In this document: in pieces, positions 39,195 through 47,517 of the stretch
Numbering within the stretch: position 1 is the stretch's first letter
Layout of the letters: the number at the start of each line of letters is the position of its first letter
NCBI RefSeq assembly: GCF_024704385.1
Contig: NZ_JAJDFX010000002.1
Location: 1,426,001 to 1,490,000, forward strand
Origin: Cellulomonas sp. P24
GTDB taxonomy: Bacteria; Actinomycetota; Actinomycetes; Actinomycetales; Cellulomonadaceae
Direction: 5' to 3'
DNA: 64,000 nt
Position numbers and translations under genes: made by a program
The notes under the pieces: generated by a model
Databases searched by the model: none
What the model saw: the letters and a program-made list of their open reading frames with translations, nothing else
Told to the model about the DNA's origin: nothing

Positions 39195-40775
39195 TCAGGC
39201 TCGGTACACCGTCACCGCGGACTTCAGCCCGGCCGAGGTCCCGACGAGCTCGCGGGCCTCGGAACGGATCGTCTCGAGCTCACGGGTGGTCTCCGCGGTG
39301 CCGTGACCGACCTCCTCGAGGTTCGTGACCATCGTCCGGCTGTGGTCGGCGACGCTCGACACGCTCTCGGCCATCGCCGACGTCGTCGCCGTCTGCTCCT
39401 CGACCGCACCCGCGATCGTCACCTGGTAGTCGTTGATGCGCCCGATGATCTCGGCGATCTCGGCGATCTCGGCGGCGGCCTCCTGGACGGCGGTCTGGAT
39501 GGACTCCACGCGGTCGGAGATGTCACCGGTGGCCCGGGCGGTCTCCTGGGCGAGCTCCTTGACCTCGCCGGCGACGACCGCGAAGCCCTTGCCGGCGTCC
39601 CCGGCCCGCGCGGCCTCGATCGTCGCGTTGAGCGCCAGCAGGTTCGTCTGCTCGGCGATCGCCGTGATGACCTTGACGACGCTGCCGATCTCGGCGGACG
39701 AGGCGCCGAGGGCGGCGACGGTCTGGTTGGTCGTCTCGGCGACCCGCACCGCGTCCGCAGCGATCCGCGCGGCAGCGTTCGCGTTCTGGGAGATCTCGCC
39801 GATCGACGCCCCCATCTGGTGCGTGCCGGAGGCCACCATGTCGATGCCCTCGCTGACCTGCAGCGCGGCGGCGGTGACGGCAGCGGTCTGACGCTGGACA
39901 CCGTCGGCCGTCCGCGCCATGCCGTCGCTGCTCCCGACGAGCCGGCCGGCTGCTGCGTCGAGCTGGGCCACTGCTGCCGACACCTCGCTGGCGACCGACG
40001 CCGACCGGTCGAGGGTGCGGTTGAGCGCAGCGCCGAGCTGCTCGAGCTCGGTCCGTCCACGTCCGGTCTCGAGCCGCGTCGAGATGTCCCCGCTCGCGAG
40101 CACCTGCGTCGCGTGGCGGATCGGGCGGACAATGCTCCGGCCGACGACCATCCCGAGACCGGCGACGGCAGCCAGGATGGCGAGGGCGCTGAGGCCGAGC
40201 GCCCGGGTGTCGGCCAGCGCGACGCTCTGGACGTCGTCGACGTAGATCCCCGACCCGACGACCCAGCCCCACGGGGCGTAGCCGGCGACGTAGGAGACCT
40301 TCGGCTGCGGCTTGTCGGAGCCCGGCTTCGGCCAGAGGTAGTCGACGAACCCGGCGCCGTGCGCCTTGACCTCGTCGACGAACGCGACGAAGAGGTGCTT
40401 CCCGTCGGGGTCGACGGTCGCGCTCAGGTTCGTCCCGTCGAGCTCCGGCTTGATCGGGTGCGCGATCATCGTCGGCGTCATGTCGTTGATCCAGAAGTAC
40501 TCGTTGCCCGCGTACCGCAACGACAGGACGGTGTCGATCGCGGCCCTCTTCGCCTGCGCCTCGGTGAGGGTCCCGGCGGCCGCCTCGTCCCCGAAGTGCG
40601 TGACGACGCCGAGCGCCTCCTCGACGACCGAGCGCGTGGCGTTCTCACGCTCGGTCATGATGCGGGTGCGGATCTGCGCCGCGGCGATCGCGGCGAGGCC
40701 CGCCATCCCGAGCGCGACGACCACGACGACGGCGACGAGGCGGGCAGAGATCGACAAGGACGACAGTCGGCGCAT
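39195..40775 (-). CDS. Methyl-accepting chemotaxis protein with a single Cache domain
   Basis: Membrane chemoreceptor of 526 residues. TM1 is at about 12-35, with a periplasmic-side sCache_2 domain at about 40-185 (GNEYFWINDMTPTMIAHP, YAPWGWVVGSGIYVDD) that typically senses small organic acids. TM2 is at about 188-212, HAMP at about 213-265, and then a signalling coiled coil with the conserved tip EQTNLLALNATIEAARAG. It implies flagellar motility. No che or fla genes are in the window. A sigma-28-like promoter (CTTA-N16-GCCGATAG) lies 38 bp upstream, as expected for a late chemotaxis gene. The ligand is unknown. Confidence 0.93.
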   Translation of the reverse strand: MRRLSSLSISARLVAVVVVVALGMAGLAAIAAAQIRTRIMTERENATRSVVEEALGVVTHFGDEAAAGTLTEAQAKRAAIDTVLSLRYAGNEYFWINDMTPTMIAHPIKPELDGTNLSATVDPDGKHLFVAFVDEVKAHGAGFVDYLWPKPGSDKPQPKVSYVAGYAPWGWVVGSGIYVDDVQSVALADTRALGLSALAILAAVAGLGMVVGRSIVRPIRHATQVLASGDISTRLETGRGRTELEQLGAALNRTLDRSASVASEVSAAVAQLDAAAGRLVGSSDGMARTADGVQRQTAAVTAAALQVSEGIDMVASGTHQMGASIGEISQNANAAARIAADAVRVAETTNQTVAALGASSAEIGSVVKVITAIAEQTNLLALNATIEAARAGDAGKGFAVVAGEVKELAQETARATGDISDRVESIQTAVQEAAAEIAEIAEIIGRINDYQVTIAGAVEEQTATTSAMAESVSSVADHSRTMVTNLEEVGHGTAETTRELETIRSEARELVGTSAGLKSAVTVYRA

Positions 40776-40812
40776 GGGGGGCTCCTGGGGGAGAGAGGAC
40801 GACTCCCCTCCC

Positions 40813-40840
40813 CTATCGGCCGAGTCCGTTGCGCCGTAAG
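40813..40840 (-). promoter_or_regulatory. Candidate FliA (sigma-28) promoter of the chemoreceptor gene
   Basis: On the minus strand CTTA (40840-40837), 16 bases, then GCCGATAG (40820-40813). The sigma-28 -10 consensus is GCCGATAA, and actinobacterial FliA promoters use a CTCA-like -35 about 15-16 bases upstream. It sits 38 bp before the ATG of the chemoreceptor. Confidence 0.5.
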
Positions 40841-40842
40841 GG

Positions 40843-40874
40843 GTACACCCGGGACGTCACCCGCCCGGGTGCAC
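40843..40874 (-). terminator. Stem-loop downstream of the small membrane protein
   Basis: GTACACCCGGG (40843-40853) pairs with CCCGGGTGCAC (40864-40874) with one wobble pair, 22 bp after the stop of the 116-residue gene and just upstream of the chemoreceptor promoter. Confidence 0.55.
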
Positions 40875-40896
40875 GACGGTCAGCCGAGCGTCGCGC

Positions 40897-41247
40897 TCAG
40901 CTCCACAGCACCGCGAGGCAGACGTTCACGACCACGAGGCCGGCGATCGCCCCGAGGAATCGCGTGGTGACCTTCGCGGGCTCACGGGTCCCGACGATGA
41001 CGAGCGCCGTGACGACGATCGCGATGACCAGCTTGATGCCGAACTTCGCCATGACGAGCTTGGGGTCGCTCGGGTACACCGAGTCGTGCATCCCGACCAT
41101 CGCGATGCCGGTGACCAGGGCGGTGAGGATCCCATGGAGCACACCGGGCGCGATGCGCGGGGACTTCATCGACACCAGGGTGCCACCGAGCACGATGGCC
41201 CAGCCGAGCAGGTGCAGGACGAGAAGGATGCCGTAGACGATGGTCAT
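40897..41247 (-). CDS. Small four-helix integral membrane protein
   Basis: A 116-residue protein with four hydrophobic segments: ILLVLHLLGWAIVLGGTL, ILTALVTGIAMVGM, GIKLVIAIVVTALVIVG and LGAIAGLVVVNVCLAVLW. His12 in the first helix and HDSVYPSDP in the loop are the only notable polar sites. I recognise no named family with confidence; similar proteins are common in actinobacteria as uncharacterised integral membrane proteins. ATG 41247. It is divergent from the sulfur operon, with 136 bp to the leader peptide start. Confidence 0.8.
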   Translation of the reverse strand: MTIVYGILLVLHLLGWAIVLGGTLVSMKSPRIAPGVLHGILTALVTGIAMVGMHDSVYPSDPKLVMAKFGIKLVIAIVVTALVIVGTREPAKVTTRFLGAIAGLVVVNVCLAVLWS

Positions 41248-41348
41248 GCGCCCACCCTAGGTCACGTGCTGACATCTTGTCGCAAACCTGCCGTCAGCCC
41301 GATGCGCGCCCGGCTGGACACCGCGCCATCCCAAGGAGCGGGCACGCA

Positions 41349-41377
41349 TGGACATCAGGTGAGACGCCACCTAGCCT
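41349..41377 (+). promoter_or_regulatory. Promoter of the sulfur assimilation operon
   Basis: TGGACA (41349-41354), 17 bases, TAGCCT (41372-41377). The GTG of the leader peptide follows 6 bases after the -10 hexamer, where transcription would be expected to begin, so the leader message is probably leaderless. Confidence 0.65.
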
Positions 41378-41383
41378 CGTCGC

Positions 41384-41458
41384 GTGACGTACCGACTGAG
41401 CGCCGCCCGCGCCCGCACCACGACCGCCTCGGCGCGTCGTGCGTGTTGTTGTCGTTGA
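41384..41458 (+). CDS. Polycysteine leader peptide of the sulfur operon (attenuator)
   Basis: A 24-codon reading frame, VTYRLSAARAR then TTTASARRACCCR and TGA, with three consecutive Cys codons (TGT TGT TGT at 41444-41452) just before the last Arg. GTG 41384 lies 6 nt after a -10 hexamer, with no room for a ribosome-binding site. Leaderless short frames with Cys runs upstream of sulfur genes act as cysteine-responsive attenuators in mycobacteria. Here the first gene of the operon begins 380 bp downstream. Ribosome stalling at the Cys codons when cysteinyl-tRNA is low would favour expression of the sulfate-reduction genes. Function inferred from sequence and context. Confidence 0.82.
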   Translation: MTYRLSAARARTTTASARRACCCR

Positions 41459-41838
41459 CCGTCGCGTGACGCGGTCCGCCTCAGCGCCTCGTCGCTGAGC
41501 GCAGGACACCCCGCCACCACCCGAGGTACCGCCCCGGCCGTCTCGTCGCCGACGACCTCCTGCGCGCACGCAACCAGCTGAGCCCGCGCGCGACGTCGGC
41601 CACGCCCACCGCGGCCGGTCGCCACGCTGGTCCGCGCCCGTCCGGCCCCTCGGTGATCTGCGCGGACCCGGCTCCTGCCTCGGTCCCCGCACGCCCCTCG
41701 CGTCACGTGCCCGCCGCCGGCACGCCCTCGCCCCTGCGCCGGTCCCGCGCACCGGGACCTGCTCACCTCGCCCCCACCCGCCCCGGCACGTCCGCCCGCA
41801 CACGTCCGCCCCGATCCCCGGAGGAACCGAGCACCGCC
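41459..41838 (+). promoter_or_regulatory. 380-bp leader of the sulfur operon (attenuation region)
   Basis: No gene seen on either strand beyond shadow frames. It contains stem-loops CTCAGCG-N6-CGCTGAG (41480-41499, 21 bp past the leader stop) and GGTCCCG-N5-CGGGACC (41741-41759). Long C-rich, G-poor runs (for example around 41505-41530 and 41760-41790) would suit Rho loading. This is where premature termination, relieved by stalling on the Cys codons, should occur. Structure inferred by eye. Confidence 0.5.
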
Positions 41839-43590
41839 ATGACGCCTACCCGAGCCACGCCCGCCAGCACCCTCACCTCGACAGACGCTCCCGCCGCCGC
41901 GGTGCCCGCACGTCCGCGCACCACCCGGTCGAACGGCCAGTGGGCCGTCGACGGTCGCACCCCGCTCAACGCGAGCGAGGAGATGAAGGCCGAGGACAAC
42001 GGCCTGAACGTGCGCGAGCGCATCGAGCGCGTCTACGCGGTCCAGGGCTTCGACTCGATCGCCGACGACGACCTGCACGGGCGCTTCCGCTGGTGGGGCC
42101 TGTACACGCAGCGCAAGCCCGGGATCGACGGCGGACGGACCGCGACGCTCGAGCCGCACGAGCTCGAGGACCGCTACTTCATGCTCCGGGTGCGGGTGGA
42201 CGGCGGCGCACTGACGACCGAGCAGCTCCGGACGATCGGCGGGATCTCGACCGCGTTCGCCCGCGACACCGCCGACATCACCGACCGGCACAACATCCAG
42301 CTGCACTGGGTCCGCATCGAGGACGTCCCCGAGATCTGGCGGCGGCTCGAGCACGTCGGGCTGAGCACGACCGAGGCGTGCGGCGACGTCCCGCGCGTGA
42401 TCCTCGGCAGCCCGGTCGCCGGCATCGCGGCCGACGAGATCATCGACCCGACCCGCGCGATCCAGGAGATCGCCCGGCGGTACATCGGCGACCCCGAGCT
42501 CGCGAACCTGCCGCGCAAGTTCAAGACCGCGATCACCGGGCACCCGAGCCAGGACGTCGTGCACGAGATCAACGACGTCGCGTTCGTCGCGACCGTGCAC
42601 CCGGACCTCGGCGCCGGGTTCGACCTGTGGGTCGGCGGCGGGCTCAGCACGAACCCCCGCCTCGGTGAGCGCCTCGGCGCGTTCGTGTCCGAGGAGCTGG
42701 TCCCGCAGGTCTGGGTCGCGGTCACCTCGCTCTTCCGTGACTACGGCTACCGCCGACTGCGCACCAAGGCCCGGCTGAAGTTCCTGCTCGCGGACTGGGG
42801 TCCGCAGGAGCTCCGGCGCGTCCTGCAGGACGAGTACCTCGGCTTCGCGCTGCCCGACGGACCACCGCCTCCGCAGCCGACCCGCTCCGGCGACCACGTC
42901 GGCGTGCACCGCCAGAAGGACGGCCGGTACTACGTCGGCGCCGCACCGTACGTCGGGCGGGTGTCCGGATCCGCACTGACCGGTGTGGCCGACCTCGCCG
43001 ACGCCGCCGGGGCGCACCGGGTCCGCCTCACGCCGTACCAGAAGCTGCTCGTGCTCGACGTCCCCGAGGACCACGTCGACGCCGTCGTGTCCGGTCTGCG
43101 CACGCACGGCCTCGAGACCGACCCGAGCCCGTTCCGACGGGCGACGATCGCGTGCACGGGCATCGAGTTCTGCAAGCTGGCGATCGTCGAGACCAAGGCC
43201 ACGGCCGCCCGCGCGATCGACTCGCTCGAGGAGCGCCTCGGCGACCTCGGCGACCTGACCCCCATCCGGCTGCACGTCAACGGCTGCCCCAACTCGTGCG
43301 CCCGGATCCAGACCGCGGACATCGGCCTCAAGGGTCAGCTCGTCCTCGACGACGACGGCACCCAGGTCCCCGGCTACCAGGTGCACCTCGGTGGCGGTCT
43401 CGCGTCGGCCGACCGTGAGGAGGCCGGGCTCGGCCGCACCGTGCGCGGGCTCAAGGTCACGGCCGACGGCGTCCCCGAGTACGTCGAACGCGTCGTGCGC
43501 CGGTACGTCGCCGAGCGCGAGACGGGCGCGGACGGACCCGAGTCGTTCGCCGTCTGGGCACACCGCGCGGACGAGGAGGCGCTGCGATGA
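41839..43590 (+). CDS. Ferredoxin-type sulfite reductase (nitrite/sulfite reductase family)
   Basis: Siroheme/4Fe-4S enzyme, 583 residues, reducing sulfite to sulfide with six electrons. Two ferredoxin-like half domains alternate with catalytic halves. The cluster-siroheme cysteines are all present: Cys439 and Cys445 (CTGIEFC), Cys483 and Cys487 (NGCPNSC). An N-terminal Ala/Thr/Pro-rich stretch of about 35 residues precedes the core. Sulfite rather than nitrite is inferred because cysH, cysD and cysN follow directly. ATG 41839 is preceded by GGAGGA. The stop overlaps the cysH start (ATGA). Transcription is led by the Cys attenuator. Confidence 0.93.
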   Translation: MTPTRATPASTLTSTDAPAAAVPARPRTTRSNGQWAVDGRTPLNASEEMKAEDNGLNVRERIERVYAVQGFDSIADDDLHGRFRWWGLYTQRKPGIDGGRTATLEPHELEDRYFMLRVRVDGGALTTEQLRTIGGISTAFARDTADITDRHNIQLHWVRIEDVPEIWRRLEHVGLSTTEACGDVPRVILGSPVAGIAADEIIDPTRAIQEIARRYIGDPELANLPRKFKTAITGHPSQDVVHEINDVAFVATVHPDLGAGFDLWVGGGLSTNPRLGERLGAFVSEELVPQVWVAVTSLFRDYGYRRLRTKARLKFLLADWGPQELRRVLQDEYLGFALPDGPPPPQPTRSGDHVGVHRQKDGRYYVGAAPYVGRVSGSALTGVADLADAAGAHRVRLTPYQKLLVLDVPEDHVDAVVSGLRTHGLETDPSPFRRATIACTGIEFCKLAIVETKATAARAIDSLEERLGDLGDLTPIRLHVNGCPNSCARIQTADIGLKGQLVLDDDGTQVPGYQVHLGGGLASADREEAGLGRTVRGLKVTADGVPEYVERVVRRYVAERETGADGPESFAVWAHRADEEALR

Positions 43591-44399
43591 GCACCCCGAC
43601 GACGCCACGCACCTCGGCGCTCCCCGGTCTCCGGGTCGCGCCGACCGCCGCGACCACCTCCACACCGACGGTGCAGGTCACTCGCCGGCCGCGTCGCACC
43701 GCGGACGAGCTCCGGGCCGTCGTCGAGGAGGCCGCTCCCCGGCTCGCCGACGCCGGCGCGCAGGGCGTGGCAGCGTGGGCTGTGCAGGAGTTCGGCGGGT
43801 GGCTCGCGGTCGCGTGCTCGATGGCCGACGCCGTCCTGCCTCACCTGGTCGCTCAGGCGGGCCTGGCCGCCGGCGTCGCGCCGGTCGACGTGCTGTTCCT
43901 CGACACCGGCTACCACTTCGCCGAGACGCTCGCGACGCGGGACCTCGTCGCGGCGCGGCTGCCGGTCCGGGTCGTCGACGTCACGCCCCGGCTCAGCGTC
44001 GCCGAGCAGGACGCCGCGCACGGCGTCGACCTGTACGCCCGGGACCCGGGCGCGTGCTGCCGGATGCGCAAGGTCGAGCCGCTCACGGAGCAGCTCGCCG
44101 GCTACGAGGCGTGGGTGACCGGCGTGCGACGCGAGGAAGCACCGACGCGTGCCGGGACGCCCGTCGTCACGTGGGACGCGGCGCACGGGCTCGTGAAGAT
44201 CAACCCCCTCGCGGCGTGGACCTTCGACGAGCTGCTCGCGTACGCGGCCGAGCACGAGGTCCCGCTCAACCCGTTGCTGGACGACGGGTACCCGTCGATC
44301 GGCTGCCGCCCGTGCACCAGCCGCGTCGCCCCCGGAGCAGACCCCCGGTCCGGCCGTTGGGCCGGGCTGGCCAAGACCGAATGCGGGATCCACCCATGA
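43587..44399 (+). CDS. cysH: Adenylyl-sulfate (APS) reductase, 4Fe-4S type
   Basis: Reduces activated sulfate to sulfite with thioredoxin. The 270-residue PP-loop protein has the paired cysteines Cys157-Cys158 (GACCRMRK) and Cys240/Cys243 (GCRPC), which ligate a 4Fe-4S cluster and mark the APS-using class, plus the catalytic Cys266 in the C-terminal KTECGIHP. FLDTGYHFAET is the nucleotide-binding segment. The absence of an APS kinase gene in the operon agrees with APS as substrate. It overlaps its neighbours by 4 bp on both sides. Confidence 0.95.
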   Translation: MSTPTTPRTSALPGLRVAPTAATTSTPTVQVTRRPRRTADELRAVVEEAAPRLADAGAQGVAAWAVQEFGGWLAVACSMADAVLPHLVAQAGLAAGVAPVDVLFLDTGYHFAETLATRDLVAARLPVRVVDVTPRLSVAEQDAAHGVDLYARDPGACCRMRKVEPLTEQLAGYEAWVTGVRREEAPTRAGTPVVTWDAAHGLVKINPLAAWTFDELLAYAAEHEVPLNPLLDDGYPSIGCRPCTSRVAPGADPRSGRWAGLAKTECGIHP

Positions 44400-45394
44400 C
44401 CACCACCGACGCACCGACGACCCCCCGCGACCACGCGGGCGCCGGCAGGCAGCCGGGCACCGGCGACGAGCTCGGGCCGACCGCGACGAGTACCGCACCA
44501 CGCGAACGCCGCCTGACGCAGCTCCAGGCGCTCGAGAGCGAGTCCGTGCACATCATCCGCGAGGTCGTCGCGGAGTTCGAGCGACCCGTGCTGCTGTTCA
44601 GCGGCGGCAAGGACTCCGTCGTGATGCTGCACCTCGCGGTCAAGGCGTTCTGGCCGGGACCGGTGCCGTTCCCGGTGCTGCACGTCGACACCGGGCACAA
44701 CTTCCCCGAGGTCCTCGCGTTCCGGGACGCGACGGTCGAACGCCTCGGGCTGCGCCTCGAGGTCGTCCGCGTGCAGGACTACCTGGACGACGGACGACTG
44801 CGTGAGCGGGCGGACGGGACGCGCAACCAGCTCCAGACGATCCCGCTGCTCGACGCCGTCTCACGTCACGACGCGGTGTTCGGGGGTGGGCGCCGGGACG
44901 AGGAGAAGGCGCGCGCCAAGGAGCGCGTCTACAGCCTGCGTGACGAGTTCGGGCAGTGGGATCCGCGTAACCAGCGGCCCGAGCTGTGGAACCTCTACAA
45001 CGGTCGGCACCGGCCGGGTGAGCACGTCCGCGTCTTCCCGCTGAGCAACTGGACCGAGCTCGACGTGTGGCGCTACGTCGCGGTCGAGCAGATCGCGCTG
45101 CCACCGCTGTACTACGCGCACGACCGCGAGGTCTTCTCCCGCGACGGCATGTGGCTCGCCGTCGGGCCGCACTCGATGCCTCGCGCAGGCGAGGTCCCGA
45201 CGACGCGCCGGGTGCGCTACCGGACCGTCGGTGACGCGTCGTGCACGGGCGCCGTCGAGAGCGACGCCGTCCACGTGGACGACGTCGTGCGGGAGATCGC
45301 GGCCACCCGGATCACCGAGCGAGGCGCCACCCGGGCCGACGACCGCGCGTCGGAGGCCGCCATGGAGGACCGCAAGAAGGAGGGGTACTTCTGA
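44396..45394 (+). CDS. cysD: Sulfate adenylyltransferase, small subunit
   Basis: Makes APS from ATP and sulfate, with CysN driving the reaction by GTP hydrolysis. It has 332 residues. The PP-loop SGGKDS is at about 69-74 (RPVLLFSGGKDSVVML), followed by HVDTGHNFPEVL, the GGRRDEEKARAKER loop, and the C-terminal DRASEAAMEDRKKEGYF ending typical of CysD. ATG 44396 overlaps the cysH stop, and its own stop overlaps the cysN ATG (TGATG). Confidence 0.97.
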   Translation: MTTTDAPTTPRDHAGAGRQPGTGDELGPTATSTAPRERRLTQLQALESESVHIIREVVAEFERPVLLFSGGKDSVVMLHLAVKAFWPGPVPFPVLHVDTGHNFPEVLAFRDATVERLGLRLEVVRVQDYLDDGRLRERADGTRNQLQTIPLLDAVSRHDAVFGGGRRDEEKARAKERVYSLRDEFGQWDPRNQRPELWNLYNGRHRPGEHVRVFPLSNWTELDVWRYVAVEQIALPPLYYAHDREVFSRDGMWLAVGPHSMPRAGEVPTTRRVRYRTVGDASCTGAVESDAVHVDDVVREIAATRITERGATRADDRASEAAMEDRKKEGYF

Positions 45395-46701
45395 TGAGCA
45401 CGCTGCTGCGACTGGCCACGGCCGGTTCCGTGGACGACGGCAAGTCCACCCTCGTGGGCCGTCTCCTGTACGACTCCAGGTCGGTGCTGACCGACCAGCT
45501 CGACGCGGTCGAGCGTGTGAGCCGTGACCGCGGGCTCGAGCAGACCGACCTCGCGCTGCTGACCGACGGCCTGCGCGCCGAGCGCGAGCAGGGCATCACG
45601 ATCGACGTCGCGTACCGGTACTTCGCGACGGCCCGACGCTCGTTCATCCTCGCCGACTGCCCCGGTCACGTGCAGTACACCCGGAACACCGTGACCGGGG
45701 CGAGCACCGCGGACGCCGTCGTGCTGCTCGTCGACGCGCGCAAGGGGCTCCTCGAGCAGACGCGGCGGCACCTGGCCGTCGCGAGCCTGCTGCGGGTGCC
45801 GCACGTGGTCGTCGCGGTGAACAAGATCGACCTGGTCGACTTCGACGAGGCCACCTACCTCGCGCTCGCGGCGCAGGTCGGTGCGGCCGCGACCGACCTC
45901 GGGCTCGCCGACGTGCGGACCCTGCCGGTCTCGGCCCTCGCCGGGGACAACGTCGTGGACCGGTCCGGCCGCACCCCCTGGTACGGCGGGCCGAGCCTGC
46001 TCGAGCTGCTCGAGGAGCTCCCGGCCGGCGACGACCCGTCCGCGGAGGCGTTCCGGTTCCCGGTGCAGGTCGTCCTGCGTCCGCAGGGTGCCGCGCGCGA
46101 CGCACGCCACCGTGACTACCGCGGGTACGCCGGGCAGATCGCGGCAGGCGTCGTCACGGTCGGCGACGCGGTGATCGCCCTGCCGTCCGGGCGTCGCAGC
46201 ACCGTCGTCGGGATCGACACCGCTGACGGCGAGCTCGCCGAGGCGTTCGCGCCGCAGTCGGTGGCCCTCCGGCTCGCCGACGACATCGACCTCGCGCGGG
46301 GCGACCTGCTCGCGGCCGTCGCCGACGCCCCGGTCCCGACGCGGGAGCTCGCGGCCACGATCGCCTGGTTGTCCGACCGCACGCTGCTCCCGGGCACACG
46401 CGTGCTGCTCAAGCACACGACCCGCACGGTCCAGGCGGTGGTGCGCGACGTCGTCGGGCGCCTCGACCTCGATTCGGCCGAGATCGTCCCGGCCGAGCAG
46501 CTCGGGCTGAACGACATCGGGCAGGTGCAGCTGCGGCTCGCCTCGCCCGTGGTGGCCGAGGAGTACGTCGACGCGCGGCGCACCGGCGCGTTCCTGCTGA
46601 TCGACCCGCACGACGGCGCGACGCTCGCGGCCGGGATGGTGGGCGAGCCGCTCGCGGAGGCGCGGTGTCCCGGACGCCGCCCCGCCCAGTACGCGATCTG
46701 A
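45394..46701 (+). CDS. cysN: Sulfate adenylyltransferase, GTPase subunit
   Basis: EF-Tu-like GTPase of ATP sulfurylase, 435 residues. G1 GSVDDGKST is at 11-19, G3 DCPGH at 88-92, G4 NKID at 143-146, followed by two beta-barrel domains. No APS kinase (CysC) domain is fused at the C-terminus, so this organism appears to feed APS directly to CysH. ATG 45394 shares one base with the cysD stop. A 36-bp gap leads to the sulfonate-type ABC genes. Confidence 0.97.
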   Translation: MSTLLRLATAGSVDDGKSTLVGRLLYDSRSVLTDQLDAVERVSRDRGLEQTDLALLTDGLRAEREQGITIDVAYRYFATARRSFILADCPGHVQYTRNTVTGASTADAVVLLVDARKGLLEQTRRHLAVASLLRVPHVVVAVNKIDLVDFDEATYLALAAQVGAAATDLGLADVRTLPVSALAGDNVVDRSGRTPWYGGPSLLELLEELPAGDDPSAEAFRFPVQVVLRPQGAARDARHRDYRGYAGQIAAGVVTVGDAVIALPSGRRSTVVGIDTADGELAEAFAPQSVALRLADDIDLARGDLLAAVADAPVPTRELAATIAWLSDRTLLPGTRVLLKHTTRTVQAVVRDVVGRLDLDSAEIVPAEQLGLNDIGQVQLRLASPVVAEEYVDARRTGAFLLIDPHDGATLAAGMVGEPLAEARCPGRRPAQYAI

Positions 46702-46737
46702 CGCGTACGTCCGCACGCCCCAGCTCGAGAGGCCCTC

Positions 46738-47517
46738 ATGACGACGACCCTGATCGACGACGCCGCCCGTCTGCGCACGACGCCCGCGGTCCGGCTGCAC
46801 CAGGTGGGCAAGCGGTTCTCCGCCCACGGGACCGCTGCCGTGGACCGTGTCGACCTGACGATCGCACCCGGTGAGTTCGTGTGCCTCGTGGGCGCGTCCG
46901 GGTGCGGGAAGACGACGTTGCTGCACCTCGTCGCCGGGATCGAGACGCCGACGTCGGGCACCGTCGAGGTCGCGGGTGCAGGTGTCGGGACGGGGGCAGC
47001 CGTGATGTTCCAGGACGCGGCCCTGTACCCGTGGCTCTCGGCGCGCGGCAACGTCGAGCTCGCGCTGCGCCTGGGCGGCGTGGCGCGGCGCGAGCGGCGT
47101 GCGCGCGCCGAGGACCTGCTCCGGCTGGTGCATCTCGGGGAGCGCGGCGAGTCGGCCGTGCACGAGCTCTCCGGCGGGATGCGTCAGCGGGTCGCGCTCG
47201 CGCGGGCCCTCGCCCAGGACCGCGAGGTGCTCCTCATGGACGAGCCGTTCGCGGCGCTCGACGCGATCACTCGCGACCTGCTGCACGACGAGCTCGAGCG
47301 GGTCTGGCGTGCGACCGGGCGCACGGTTGTGCTCATCACCCACGATGTGCGCGAGGCCGTGCGTCTGGGGCAGCGCGTCCTGCTGATGGCGGGCCGGCCG
47401 GGGCGGGTCGTGCACGAGTGGCAGGTCGAGGATCGTCGTGAGCCGGTGGCCGCCGCCGCCCTCGCGGCCACGATCACCGACCGGTTGCGCGAGGAGATGC
47501 ACCGCGATGCCCGCTGA
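46738..47517 (+). CDS. Sulfonate/nitrate-type ABC transporter ATP-binding protein
   Basis: A 259-residue ATPase of the SsuB/TauB class. Walker A GASGCGKTT is at about 52-60, the Q loop in MFQDAALYPWL, the signature LSGGMRQ at about 144-150, Walker B LLMDEP at about 165-170, and the switch His in LITHDVREAV. Its place in the sulfur operon suggests uptake of sulfonates or a similar sulfur source. The permease gene starts inside its 3' end (11-bp overlap). No substrate-binding protein gene is present in the cluster, which is unusual for this transporter class. Confidence 0.9.
   Translation: MTTTLIDDAARLRTTPAVRLHQVGKRFSAHGTAAVDRVDLTIAPGEFVCLVGASGCGKTTLLHLVAGIETPTSGTVEVAGAGVGTGAAVMFQDAALYPWLSARGNVELALRLGGVARRERRARAEDLLRLVHLGERGESAVHELSGGMRQRVALARALAQDREVLLMDEPFAALDAITRDLLHDELERVWRATGRTVVLITHDVREAVRLGQRVLLMAGRPGRVVHEWQVEDRREPVAAAALAATITDRLREEMHRDAR

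Noticed and set aside
41839-43590. Assimilatory nitrite reductase as the function of the siroheme enzyme
   Set aside because: The downstream cysH-cysD-cysN genes and upstream Cys attenuator point to sulfite; no nitrate reductase gene is nearby.
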